Shown: positions 1 to 7,769, numbered from the stretch's first letter. The stretch: DNA of 16,134 nucleotides from Candidatus Coatesiibacteriota bacterium (GCA_016929465.1 JAFGIT010000367.1:1-16134), one strand, 5' to 3'. The notes: generated by a model not told the origin, from the letters alone. Numbers and translations: made by a program.

Positions 1-207
1 CATATTGCCGAATGGAGATTGAACTCGAGGGACATTGGTGACGCCTGGCTCAAGGAGGATAGTCCGAAGAGAGTATGGCTTATAGTCACGCACGCCGATT
101 ATGATCGGCTGGCATCCGTTATGGACGAACTCGGGCCCTATGTAGATGTCGTAGATGAGATTAAGAAAGGCTGGAGCGGGGCCTATCTGCTCCAGCTCAA
201 AGAATGA
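1..207 (+). CDS. 3' end of a membrane protein gene, probable GT-C glycosyltransferase (partial)
   Basis: The frame is open from base 1 with no credible start, so this is the end of a gene that begins outside the window; a TTG at 19 is in frame but need not be used. Only 68 residues are visible and they contain no membrane segment. The last 47 residues align without gaps to the last 47 of the neighbouring protein at 220-1758, with 15 identities by eye, including a W-x-I-x-T strand and a terminal G-x-SGA-x-LL block. This suggests the same family: a polytopic GT-C enzyme ending in a small soluble domain. The stop lies 12 bases before the next start, which fits one operon. The family call rests only on this similarity and the position. 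Confidence 0.6.
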   Translation, partial: HIAEWRLNSRDIGDAWLKEDSPKRVWLIVTHADYDRLASVMDELGPYVDVVDEIKKGWSGAYLLQLKE

Positions 208-219
208 GCTTGCGGACTA

Positions 220-1758
220 GTGGCTCCAAATAAGACCGGAAATGGAATTGACGTTCTGATGCTATGCCCCAAGAAGCAGAATTTGATAGTCGCGGGTCTG
301 GTCGTTCTCGGCATAGTGGTTCGGCTTGTTGTCTTTCTCTATAACAGAGGCTTTTGGCAGGATGAGGCATCGCTCGCGCTGAATTTGGTGGACCTCTCGT
401 ACTCCGAGCTTCTGGGGCGCCTGGAGAACGCGCAAGTTGCTCCCCCGCTATTCTTGATCATCTCGAAGTTCATGGGGCAGCTCTTCGGGCTCTCGGAATA
501 CTCCTTGAGATTGCTGCCACTTTTATCGGGCTGCTTCTCACTCTTGATCGTCGCCAAACTGATCCGACGCCTAGTTCCCGACCCGATAGGCATGTTCGCC
601 ATAGCCGTTTACTCCCTTGGGTTCTCCCACATAGACTACGCGACGAATTTCAAGCAATACTCGACTGATGAACTATCGGCCGCGATCATCCTGCTGATAG
701 GCCTTTCCTGGGACCGGCTATCCAATCGCAGTTTGTATGTCACGGCAGCTCTTCTGCCCTTTCTGCTCTGGCTTTCCTACACTTCCGCCTTTCTCCTCTC
801 GGGGCTTGTCCTCATCGCTTGTCTCTCGGCATTAAGAACAAAAGCAGCCGCAAGGATTCACGCCTTCGCTATAATGTTGGCCTCCACAATCACATCGATG
901 GTCTCAGTGTATCTGGCAGCTGCGCGAAACTCGATCGGGCATGGGATAATGACCCAATACTGGCTCGCTGCGGGGGGATTCCCAGGAGGAGAGTTCGGCT
1001 GGTGGCCGGTCCGCAATGTTGTCGAGGTACTCGGTTCCTCCATCGGTGTAACGCGGGGACCGGCATTCGCCCTGTCCGTCGATCCATACAATCTTATTGC
1101 AGCCTCCTTCGTGACTTTTATCTGCATCCTTGGAGCATGGAGGTTGAGCGAGGGAAAAACCTATCGCTTCGGCATTATATCGGCCGCTTTATTGCTTTCA
1201 GCGCTGGCGGCAAGCCTGATTCGAGGATATCCCCTGGTTGGCGGCAGACTGACATCCTATTTCGCGCCTATAGCGTTCGCCGCTCTCGCCGCGGGCCTCG
1301 AATCATTTCACCGAATTATGGAACGAGCAAGGGCTGGCCGGACTGCACACTTCCTTGCAGCGATTCTCCTCTGCACGACCATCTTCCAGCTATTCGCATC
1401 CGGCGGACAGCTATTCGTCAGGCAAGACGTAAGAGATGTCGCGCGCGAGATATATAAGCGAGGAAGACCCGGCATTCCAATATTGGTCGATCCGCCAGCG
1501 CACAATATTTTCAGGCTATATGGGGGCCCCTTATTGAGCAGAAAGATAGTCTGGCTGAAGAACTCGGAGGACCGAGTGAAGTCCCTGGATAGCGGCTGGA
1601 TAGAGGCCGGAAGACCTGCAGAATTCTGGGTCATAATCACGAATCCGAAGAAGGATGAACTGAATAAATTCGGTGTCGCGATCAGCCAATATGCGACGCT
1701 GAAGGACCTTATAACGGAGGGCGATAGCGGAGCAGTTTTGCTCGAGATTCGCCCGTGA
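220..1758 (+). CDS. Polytopic membrane glycosyltransferase-like protein (GT-C superfamily, PMT/RgtABCD type)
   Basis: This 512-residue protein has about ten to twelve hydrophobic segments from residue 22 to about 395, then a soluble C-terminal domain of roughly 110 residues. After the first membrane segment comes FWQDEA, with an Asp-Glu pair at 48-49, and then QVAPPLF (72-78). An acidic pair in the first outer loop followed by a PPL-type motif is the signature of GT-C enzymes that use polyprenyl-phosphate sugars on the outer face of the inner membrane. The sugar and acceptor cannot be read from sequence. The start is uncertain: GTG at 220 is only 12 bases after the previous stop, and an in-frame ATG at 259 would leave a shorter N-terminus without losing the first membrane segment. 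Neither has a clear Shine-Dalgarno. The C-terminal segment matches that of the preceding partial gene. Confidence 0.8.
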   Translation: MAPNKTGNGIDVLMLCPKKQNLIVAGLVVLGIVVRLVVFLYNRGFWQDEASLALNLVDLSYSELLGRLENAQVAPPLFLIISKFMGQLFGLSEYSLRLLPLLSGCFSLLIVAKLIRRLVPDPIGMFAIAVYSLGFSHIDYATNFKQYSTDELSAAIILLIGLSWDRLSNRSLYVTAALLPFLLWLSYTSAFLLSGLVLIACLSALRTKAAARIHAFAIMLASTITSMVSVYLAAARNSIGHGIMTQYWLAAGGFPGGEFGWWPVRNVVEVLGSSIGVTRGPAFALSVDPYNLIAASFVTFICILGAWRLSEGKTYRFGIISAALLLSALAASLIRGYPLVGGRLTSYFAPIAFAALAAGLESFHRIMERARAGRTAHFLAAILLCTTIFQLFASGGQLFVRQDVRDVAREIYKRGRPGIPILVDPPAHNIFRLYGGPLLSRKIVWLKNSEDRVKSLDSGWIEAGRPAEFWVIITNPKKDELNKFGVAISQYATLKDLITEGDSGAVLLEIRP

Positions 1759-1791
1759 TACGAGAGGACCGGTACAAGGCTCGGAGTTGAA

Positions 1792-3474
1792 ATGAGGACC
1801 GAACAAAATCCGTCGGAGCTAACGACATGGGTCATGGCGGCCGCTCTGTGCGTCTTTGTCCTGGGGGCGTACTGCCTTCTGCCATGTAGAAGTCCGAACG
1901 GCGATAATATCGGCTACTTCCTCACTGCGCAAAGCCTGATTGAGGAGGGGAACTTCGACCTGGACGAATTCAATTCCCCGTGCTTCGATATAACCACGAT
2001 TCGGCACGGCGTCCACAGATACTCCCTCTATCCAATTGGGCCGACAGTAGTGCTCTACCCATTTTTTCTATTTATGAGAGCGCTCGGTATCTCGATTGCC
2101 GCGGAGACACTCGCTGCCTTCGTTGCCAAGCTCTTCATGGCTTTGACAAGCGCGGTTCTGTTCATGGTCTTCGCTCGTATCGTCAATCGGGCATGGGCGC
2201 TCATTTTGTCACTGGGCTTCGCCTTCGCGTCACCGGTCTTCTCGAACTGCGCATCGGAGTACTGGAGCCATGCTCCGGCCATTCTATTTGCATCGATAAG
2301 TATATACGCTGCGATGCAAAGGAGCAGCGTCATCTCCGCCCTGGTGCTGGGATTTGCATCAGCTCTGGCAGTATTATCGAGGCCACAGGTTGGGATTGGG
2401 ATAGCTGCACTGCTCCTCTACTGGCTTTCCTATCAATCGCTGAGAAGATGGGCAATATTCGCGGCACCGATCATTCTCATCGCCATTTCGTGGGGCTTAT
2501 TGGGAATCGCGATCTGTGGAGATCCATTGGGACCGTACGTATTGCGCCACAACGAGAGTCCCGGCTTCGGTGATCCTGCCCTCTGGAGCTTTTTGCTCAG
2601 CCCTTCGAGAGGATTGCTTGTGTACTTCCCGCTTTCAGCGCTTGCGCTGTATATCGCGCTCAGAGACCTCGCATTTCTTCCGCGCTCTATTTGGCGCAGG
2701 TTGCGGTCCGCCTGGAATCGGCTAGCAAACCATCCAATGCCGGAGATGAACCGCCTATCGATTGACGACTTGAGATCGGCCTCGGGGATAGCGGTTGTCG
2801 GAGGCATTTTAATGTACGCGTCGTATTTCAATTGGACAGGTGGCTGGTGCTATGGGAATAGGTTCACGTCGGATCTCTCTCCGTGGATTTTGATTCAATG
2901 TGCTGCTCTTCTGCGAGAATTGCGTGAATCCAAATGGCTTAGGGTAACTGCTCTCGCTCTTCTATCGCTGGGATTTCTCATCAATCTGCCGGGTGCCATT
3001 GACGGCTACGCGGATTGGTGCTGGGCGACTGATCTCACCGACAACTGGTCCCTCGAGAGAAGCCAGGTTTACTGCTCGTGGCTGGGCCTCCTGGGCCTCT
3101 CTAATGTTCAGCTTTCGATACAGGTCGAAGCAGAAGCCAAATACGACCGACTTGACCAGCTCTGGGCAGTGGTCAGATTGGACAATCCCACTCGTACTAG
3201 ATATACAAGGTCTTGGATGGCGGTCTGGGGCAGGGATCGAGATACCGAGCCTTTCGAATTCTGTCGGGTCATCGAGGGTCCCAGCGGCATCATCTATCAT
3301 GGAGACCGGCGCTCCCTGAATATCCCGATGAATGGCTTTCTGGATACGTGCAGCCACAGTGAGGTGAAAGTGGAATTCGCATTCACAAATGAGTCCCTGG
3401 AGAGAGTCAGCAATATTGCTGCTATTATTATCGAAAGAGAAATCGCATCTGATCGAGAAAGCGATTCAGACTGA
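1792..3474 (+). CDS. Polytopic membrane protein, probable GT-C-type glycosyltransferase
   Basis: This is a 560-residue integral membrane protein. A first membrane segment (about 12-31) is followed by SPNGDNIGYFLTAQSL (34-49) and then a Tyr/Pro-rich stretch near 77-92. An outer-loop acidic residue (Asp38) with a Tyr and Ala-x-Ser-Leu pattern is common in uncharacterised GT-C proteins of polysaccharide loci. Further hydrophobic segments run to about residue 410. The last 130 or so residues are soluble and end in an acidic, Ser-rich tail. ATG 1792 has a GGAG five bases upstream (1783-1786) and lies 33 bases after the previous stop, so it is probably cotranscribed with it. Sequence identity to the upstream GT-C protein is not obvious, so this is a different subfamily. 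Other polytopic envelope proteins with similar loops cannot be excluded. Confidence 0.72.
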   Translation: MRTEQNPSELTTWVMAAALCVFVLGAYCLLPCRSPNGDNIGYFLTAQSLIEEGNFDLDEFNSPCFDITTIRHGVHRYSLYPIGPTVVLYPFFLFMRALGISIAAETLAAFVAKLFMALTSAVLFMVFARIVNRAWALILSLGFAFASPVFSNCASEYWSHAPAILFASISIYAAMQRSSVISALVLGFASALAVLSRPQVGIGIAALLLYWLSYQSLRRWAIFAAPIILIAISWGLLGIAICGDPLGPYVLRHNESPGFGDPALWSFLLSPSRGLLVYFPLSALALYIALRDLAFLPRSIWRRLRSAWNRLANHPMPEMNRLSIDDLRSASGIAVVGGILMYASYFNWTGGWCYGNRFTSDLSPWILIQCAALLRELRESKWLRVTALALLSLGFLINLPGAIDGYADWCWATDLTDNWSLERSQVYCSWLGLLGLSNVQLSIQVEAEAKYDRLDQLWAVVRLDNPTRTRYTRSWMAVWGRDRDTEPFEFCRVIEGPSGIIYHGDRRSLNIPMNGFLDTCSHSEVKVEFAFTNESLERVSNIAAIIIEREIASDRESDSD

Positions 3475-3653
3475 TAGGTCAGATAGGCGTCGCATTCAGG
3501 CCCATGTCGTTGCCCCGCAAGCTCGTTGTCCTCCCTCTCTCGCCATTCGAGGTCGGTCGTTCGATTAGTAGTTGAACAAATCGGGACTTTGGGCATATTC
3601 TCTAGTCTATACTCGCTAGGAGATTAACCACTTTGACCGAAGAGTCTTAGGAA
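3475..3653 (+). promoter_or_regulatory. Intergenic gap with a possible -10 element before the zinc-finger gene
   Basis: This 179-base gap separates the GT-C genes from the zinc-finger gene. TATACT at 3608-3613 is a good -10 match, but no convincing -35 sits 16-18 bases upstream of it. TTGAAC at 3572-3577 is too far away. No U-tailed hairpin was seen after the GT-C stop. The promoter call is therefore tentative. Confidence 0.25.
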
Positions 3654-4067
3654 ATGCCGACATACTGCGAATTCTGTCACAGGCCCGTCCGAGATATGAA
3701 AAAAATGGTCGAGGACACTGGCTTCATCTATTGCAGCGAGGATTGTCACTCGAGAGCGGTGGTGCTATTCGAGGAGGATGTGCGCGAATCGATAAGGCGA
3801 TCTCGCATCGAGAAGTTCCTGTTAGGAGCCGAAGAGGAAGCGCAGCCTGGCTATCCCACACTTCCAAAAGGCGACGTCTCGAGGACCACGATGATCATAG
3901 CCGCATTATATGAGCGCCGTGGGGAATTCAGGAAGGCCATGACCTGCTGGAAGAAGATAGCCCTTCTGCACAGGGGCAATCTGGCCTTGAGAAAGCGCGC
4001 CATGTGCCGAATAAAGGACCTCAAAATCAAATGCTCGGTCAAATGCCACCCGGAGGTGGGCAAGTAG
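3654..4067 (+). CDS. Small four-cysteine zinc-finger protein of unknown function
   Basis: A 137-residue protein. Cys5-x2-Cys8 at the N-terminus and Cys27-x3-Cys31, in a YCSEDCH context, form a probable single zinc site of the treble-clef/MYM-like kind. An Arg- and Glu-rich linker follows. The segment from about residue 84 to 125 is helical and reads like one TPR-type repeat (AALYERRGEFRKAMTCWKKI), so a protein-interaction role is plausible. The C-terminus is basic with two more Cys. ATG 3654 is forced by an in-frame TAG two codons upstream and by Cys5; the AGGA next to it is too close to be an ideal ribosome site. The gene lies 61 bases upstream of the apbE-like gene, but a functional link is not shown. 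I do not recognise a named family. Confidence 0.7.
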   Translation: MPTYCEFCHRPVRDMKKMVEDTGFIYCSEDCHSRAVVLFEEDVRESIRRSRIEKFLLGAEEEAQPGYPTLPKGDVSRTTMIIAALYERRGEFRKAMTCWKKIALLHRGNLALRKRAMCRIKDLKIKCSVKCHPEVGK

Positions 4068-4115
4068 CCTCTTCCATGCCGTTCACGCTTAGTCCCTCCG
4101 CCTTGAGACCAAGGT

Positions 4116-4121
4116 TATAAT
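4116..4121 (+). promoter_or_regulatory. Perfect -10 hexamer abutting the apbE start (possible leaderless transcript)
   Basis: TATAAT ends seven bases before the ATG at 4129, so transcription initiating at the usual distance would begin at or within a base or two of the start codon. No Shine-Dalgarno precedes this ATG, which fits leaderless translation. There is no good -35 hexamer at 16-18 bases (4093-4098 reads TCCCTC). Confidence 0.4.
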
Positions 4122-4128
4122 TCGTCCT

Positions 4129-5181
4129 ATGCAACACGAACGCTCATTCTGGTTCTTGCTGGTCATTGCCGCAATCGCTGCCATCGTGCTGGCATCGCTG
4201 CTCCTACGCGACCTATCGGGAGAGGCCCCGGTATTCAAGGTGGACAACTTCATGCTCGGGACTCTGGTCGAAATACAGGCGTGGGACTCCAAGCTGGATG
4301 AAGAGAGCATTCGTAATTCGATCCAGCGTGCATTCGACAGCATCCGAGCAGTCGAGAATGCGATGTCGGTCAACATCGAGGGCAGTTTCGTCCAGAAGAT
4401 CAATGAATCAGCTGGAGGCCCCCCAGTCGCGGTATCGGACCCCGTCATCTCAGTGATAGAGGAAGCCAATAGGATATCGGAGCTCTCGGACGGCGCTTTT
4501 GACATAACGATCGGAGCAATATGTCACCTTTGGGATTCCTCATCCGAGACGGGCTCCCGTGCCCCTGCACCCGACGTGATCGCCGAGGGCCTCCTAAATG
4601 TGGATTATTCCCGTATCGAGGTCTCTGCCACGGAGGGCGTTGTCCGTCTGCCTGAAACGGGTATGTGGATAGACCTCGGCGGGCTAGCAAAGGGGTATGC
4701 AATCGACGCGGCAGCGGCGGCGCTCAGGAATTCGGGCTTGACCAACTTCATCGTCAATGGCGGAGGAGATATGGCAATTGCAGGAGTCAGGCCCAATGGG
4801 GGCAAATGGAGAATTGGAGTCAGACATCCGAGAAAGCCCGGCGAGCAGATATGCACAATCGGGCTCTCGGACCTCGCGGTCGTCACATCTGGCGATTACG
4901 AGCGATTCTTTGAATTCAACGGGAAAAGATACCACCACATAATGGATCCAAAGACCGGCTATCCCGCAAACAAATGTCAGAGCGTCACCATTGTTGCGAA
5001 GGAGGCAATGCTTGCGGATGCGCTCGCAACGGCAGTGTTCGTCATGGGGCCGGATGCGGGACTTCGGCTCATAGATAGCATGCCCGGGATCGAGGCGTTG
5101 ATCGTAGATGCCGAGGGGCACAACTCGCATTCGAATGGATTCAGACGGTTCCTGCTCGACGGCCCGTTGAAACTCCAATGA
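4129..5181 (+). CDS. apbE: FAD:protein FMN transferase, ApbE family, membrane-anchored
   Basis: ApbE enzymes transfer FMN from FAD to a Thr or Ser of target flavoproteins outside the cytoplasm, in a Mg-dependent reaction. This 350-residue protein has the usual family length. Residues 7-26 form an uncleaved-looking membrane anchor with no lipobox Cys. Family motifs appear in order: FMLGTLVEI (41-49), DGAFDITIG (121-129), IDLGGLAKGY (181-190), the NGGGD flavin/nucleotide loop (210-214), TSGDYERFF (253-261), HHIMDPKTGYP (269-279) and ADALATAVFVMG (296-307), which includes metal-site Asp/Thr positions. All expected catalytic motifs look intact. No typical target (NqrC, RnfG or FMN-binding domain protein) is in this window, so its substrate must lie elsewhere. 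The following GT2 gene starts 38 bases downstream on the same strand. Confidence 0.95.
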   Translation: MQHERSFWFLLVIAAIAAIVLASLLLRDLSGEAPVFKVDNFMLGTLVEIQAWDSKLDEESIRNSIQRAFDSIRAVENAMSVNIEGSFVQKINESAGGPPVAVSDPVISVIEEANRISELSDGAFDITIGAICHLWDSSSETGSRAPAPDVIAEGLLNVDYSRIEVSATEGVVRLPETGMWIDLGGLAKGYAIDAAAAALRNSGLTNFIVNGGGDMAIAGVRPNGGKWRIGVRHPRKPGEQICTIGLSDLAVVTSGDYERFFEFNGKRYHHIMDPKTGYPANKCQSVTIVAKEAMLADALATAVFVMGPDAGLRLIDSMPGIEALIVDAEGHNSHSNGFRRFLLDGPLKLQ

Positions 5182-5219
5182 GCTCGAATTGCAGGCGATT
5201 GGAGGGCTAACTCTAACGT

Positions 5220-6410
5220 ATGGGAACTCATCCCGACATCTCGGTCATCATAGTCAGCTACAATAGTGCAGCATACATTGTAAGATGTATCGAAAGCCTG
5301 GTAGCGGCCTCGGAGGACGTGCAATTCGAGGTCATACTGGTCGATAATGCATCAATAGATGATACCCCGAAAGTCGCAGCCGAGCGCTTTGGCGAGACCA
5401 GTTGGTTCAACCTGATCGAGAGCAAGCAGAATCTCGGCTTCGGCAAGGCGTGCAATCTCGGGGTGGAGAGAGCCTGCGGCGAGTACGTTCTGCTTCTCAA
5501 TCCCGATGTATTCCTACTGCCCGGCGCCCTTCGAGCTTTGCTCGATGATGTCAGTCACCTCGATGGATTCGGCGCAGCGATGGGTCGTACATTCTGGGAT
5601 GACAGCCTTGAGTTTCAGGTCTCCTCACTCAAGGAGCTTAGCCCATTGGCGTCAGTGGTTCAGATGACGACAATTCGCCGGTTCCTCGGCGGTATATTCG
5701 AGGATCTCTGGGAGATGGACTGGGCGATGTGGGGAAGCGAGGAGCCATTCGAGGTTATGGGCGTTCCTGGTGGCTTTATGTTGATGCCGACGGACCTTTT
5801 CAGGACTCTGGCTGGCTTCGACAATCGATTCTTCATGTACTTCGAGGATAATGATCTCTGTTTGCGGATAAGAAAGGCCGGACGCAAGATATTCTGCCTG
5901 CCGAATGCAGGTGCCATTCACTATTGCGGCCAGAGCTTGAGGAATTATACCGGTCAGATGGCCATGGTCCAGGAACAGAGCCTTCTCAGTTTCTATAAGA
6001 AGCACTTCCCGGTACTCGGGAGGCTCCTGTTGGTGGCAATTCGCGCCGACAAAATGGCAAGAACCGCCGCGAAGTGCCTTCTCGGACTCCTTGCCGGCAA
6101 GGGGAGTAGCTCCGAAGTGCCAGTCGGAGGGCCCGACGGGATCGAACTTAAATGGGAGAGCATACCGGGGGCGGAATACTACTACCTCGAAGTCACGCAG
6201 GACCCCTGCTTCTTGCATCGGGTGGGCGCCCGTGTGACGGGAATCAGCTACTTGCTCCGCCATAAAGCTTATCAGATGCTGAATTCGGATGTATATTTTT
6301 GGCGAGCAGTCCCGATGAGGGGGACATGTCGGGCAGGGAGGATCCAATCGGGACGGTTTCGTATTACAGGAGACTTGGTGAAGAGGGGAATTTTGGGCAA
6401 TGCGAAATAG
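5220..6410 (+). CDS. GT2 glycosyltransferase (rhamnosyltransferase-like) with a C-terminal fibronectin-III-like domain
   Basis: This 396-residue cytoplasmic enzyme should transfer a nucleotide-sugar residue to a growing surface glycan. The GT-A fold is clear: ISVIIVSYNS (7-16), VDNASIDDT (41-49), NLGFGKACNLG (71-81), LNPDV as the DxD-type metal motif (93-97), PGGFMLM (183-189) and the catalytic MYFEDNDLCLR (206-216). These place it with the RfbF/WbbL-like group of GT2. After a helical stretch (about 255-290) there is an extra domain at about 306-384. It has an LKWESIPGAEYYYLEV start, a Pro-Cys-Phe segment, a central Tyr-Leu pair and YFWRAV, which is the strand pattern of a fibronectin type III repeat. 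ATG 5220 has GGAGGG about 13 bases upstream, a rather long spacing. The gene overlaps the next by 11 bases. Confidence 0.92.
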   Translation: MGTHPDISVIIVSYNSAAYIVRCIESLVAASEDVQFEVILVDNASIDDTPKVAAERFGETSWFNLIESKQNLGFGKACNLGVERACGEYVLLLNPDVFLLPGALRALLDDVSHLDGFGAAMGRTFWDDSLEFQVSSLKELSPLASVVQMTTIRRFLGGIFEDLWEMDWAMWGSEEPFEVMGVPGGFMLMPTDLFRTLAGFDNRFFMYFEDNDLCLRIRKAGRKIFCLPNAGAIHYCGQSLRNYTGQMAMVQEQSLLSFYKKHFPVLGRLLLVAIRADKMARTAAKCLLGLLAGKGSSSEVPVGGPDGIELKWESIPGAEYYYLEVTQDPCFLHRVGARVTGISYLLRHKAYQMLNSDVYFWRAVPMRGTCRAGRIQSGRFRITGDLVKRGILGNAK

Positions 6411-7512
6411 GGAATTCGAGCCGCCGGCGGATATCCAGATTGCGAACTATGGGCATCCTGGCGACCTCAGCAAAATACTGTCGATCATGGAGGGAGCCTT
6501 TGACCGATCTTTCTCAGAGAAGCACTGGGAATGGAAATATCACGGCAGCCTCATGGGTCACGCTGGCAGCATTGTCATGGTGGACGGGAATGCTATAGTC
6601 GGCCACTGGGGATTCAGCGCAGTCAGATACAAGATAGGCTCCGGCGTCTATATCGGATACGTCTCATTCGATATGGCAATCGATAGAAACGTCTTCGGCC
6701 GGAGAGATGCTGCGGTCCGTCTCCTCCGACTCGGAAAGATGGCATACCACATAATTGAGGCGAAAGGGGCCGTATTCGGCTCGGGATTCCCTAACACTAA
6801 TTCGCTGTTTTTAGGGATCAAGAGGCTCGGATGGATGCCGCTTCTTCACATTCCTAACATGGCCTGCTATCTCAGGCTAGAGCCGTTCCTGCGGAGAAGA
6901 TTGAAGAGTAGAGTGCTCGTGAAGGCTGTGAGCTTGCCATGGCGAGCGGTGGTCAAGGTCGGCCTCTACGCGAGGTTCCTCGATTTGTGGCCCTCATGGG
7001 GAAGGAAGATAAGGAAGGTCGAAAGATTCGACCAGCGTGTCAATGTCTTGTGGGAAAACGTCTCGCGGAAAATTGGGAATGCTGTCGTCCGCGACATGGA
7101 GTATCTGAATTGGCGCTATTGCGACCCGCTGAAACCCGTCTATCACAAATTCGTGGCGGAGCGCAAAGATGAAGTAGTCGGCTATATCGTTCTCAGACTC
7201 ATGGAGGATGGGGATGGCGTCAAACAGGCTCTAATTGCGGACATACTCGCTAAGGACCATCATCCGCTGATCGCATCTCAGCTGATATTGACCGCGGTTC
7301 GCTTCGCGGTAAAGAACCACTGCGACGTGGTCAGAGCCTGGTGCCTCAAACACTCCCCTTACATGCTGTTTCTCCGCGCAGTGGGCTTTCTGAAGCGCAA
7401 GTCGCTGGTCTATTTCGTGCTGAGGCCCTGGACACCCAATCCGAAAATCGCAAGACAGGTGATCAAGGCAGCCGCGTGGCATGTGATGATGGGTGATTCG
7501 GATTCAGTCTGA
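6400..7512 (+). CDS. GNAT-superfamily acyltransferase of a glycan locus
   Basis: A 370-residue protein resembling the two-lobed GNAT proteins found in polysaccharide clusters. It contains HWEWKY (42-47), a GNAT core with AIVGHWGFSA (65-74) and a paired strand at 82-95, the GFPNTNS block (129-135) followed by LGWMPL, and a second lobe that starts with MEYLNWRYCDP and includes VVGYIVLR. The classical acetyl-CoA loop (Q/RxxGxG/A) is degenerate, reading FGRRDAAVRLLRLG near 99-112, so acyl-donor use is likely but not certain. The start overlaps the end of the GT2 gene by 11 bases, implying translational coupling; a GAGGGG lies 11 bases upstream of ATG 6400. Probable role: acylating a sugar or sugar-lipid made by the partner GT2. 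FemAB-like aminoacyl transfer is an alternative. Confidence 0.75.
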   Translation: MRNREFEPPADIQIANYGHPGDLSKILSIMEGAFDRSFSEKHWEWKYHGSLMGHAGSIVMVDGNAIVGHWGFSAVRYKIGSGVYIGYVSFDMAIDRNVFGRRDAAVRLLRLGKMAYHIIEAKGAVFGSGFPNTNSLFLGIKRLGWMPLLHIPNMACYLRLEPFLRRRLKSRVLVKAVSLPWRAVVKVGLYARFLDLWPSWGRKIRKVERFDQRVNVLWENVSRKIGNAVVRDMEYLNWRYCDPLKPVYHKFVAERKDEVVGYIVLRLMEDGDGVKQALIADILAKDHHPLIASQLILTAVRFAVKNHCDVVRAWCLKHSPYMLFLRAVGFLKRKSLVYFVLRPWTPNPKIARQVIKAAAWHVMMGDSDSV

Positions 7513-7577
7513 GGCGGTTCGATTGTGTCCGGATTCGGTCACGCGACGCGCAGTCTCGCTACGAGCTGAATCGGAAA

Positions 7578-7629
7578 AACTGTCCCTTTTTGCACAGTTG
7601 GCCTGTTTTTGCTGTCCCTTTTGGGACAG
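7578..7629. repeat. REP-like element: two hairpins sharing TGTCCCTTTT
   Basis: CTGTCCC (7612-7618), TTTT and GGGACAG (7623-7629) form a perfect 7-bp stem with a four-base loop. Twelve bases or so upstream, AACTGT (7578-7583) and ACAGTT (7594-7599) flank a 10-base loop. The decamer TGTCCCTTTT occurs in both (7581-7590 and 7613-7622). The layout resembles repetitive extragenic palindromes mobilised by Y1 (REP-associated) transposases, but no transposase is present here and genome copy number cannot be judged from one window. Confidence 0.5.
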
Positions 7630-7640
7630 TTCGATAATCG

Positions 7641-7690
7641 GCGTATTATATATATATGCTGAGATATAGATGTATATATTGAGCATATTT
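7641..7690. other. AT-rich imperfect palindrome
   Basis: This 50-base stretch is almost all A and T, beginning with TATTATATATATAT. ATATGCT (7654-7660) and AGCATAT (7682-7688) form a 7-bp inverted repeat around a further AT-rich spacer. It could be an easily melted promoter region or protein site; nothing decides between these. Confidence 0.4.
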
Positions 7691-7739
7691 GACTATTTTG
7701 CGGACCATGTGATCTTCCTAGTGCATACCGCATCGAAAT

Positions 7740-7769
7740 CGGACATCTGCTCCTAACTCGCCTTATAGA
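7740..7769 (+). promoter_or_regulatory. Candidate promoter for the small P-loop-like gene
   Basis: CGGACA (7740-7745) and TATAGA (7764-7769) are separated by 18 bases and match the sigma-70 consensus at four of six positions each. The predicted transcript start falls at about 7776, the first base of the leader hairpin. The match is only moderate. Confidence 0.3.

Noticed and set aside
819-1457. Long plus-strand open frame inside the first GT-C gene
   Set aside because: It encodes an Arg/Cys-rich peptide without domains and overlaps a protein with clear GT-C motifs and a good hydrophobic pattern; it is a frame shadow.
1700-1758. DSGA motif at the end of the GT-C protein as an ApbE flavinylation site
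   Set aside because: The residues do not fit the known D-G-A-T/S-type acceptor context, and the same SGA block occurs in the upstream paralogue as part of a beta strand.
7578-7629. Intrinsic terminator for the GT2-GNAT operon
   Set aside because: On the plus strand the hairpin is not followed by a T-run (TTCGATAATC comes next), so a REP-like reading fits better.
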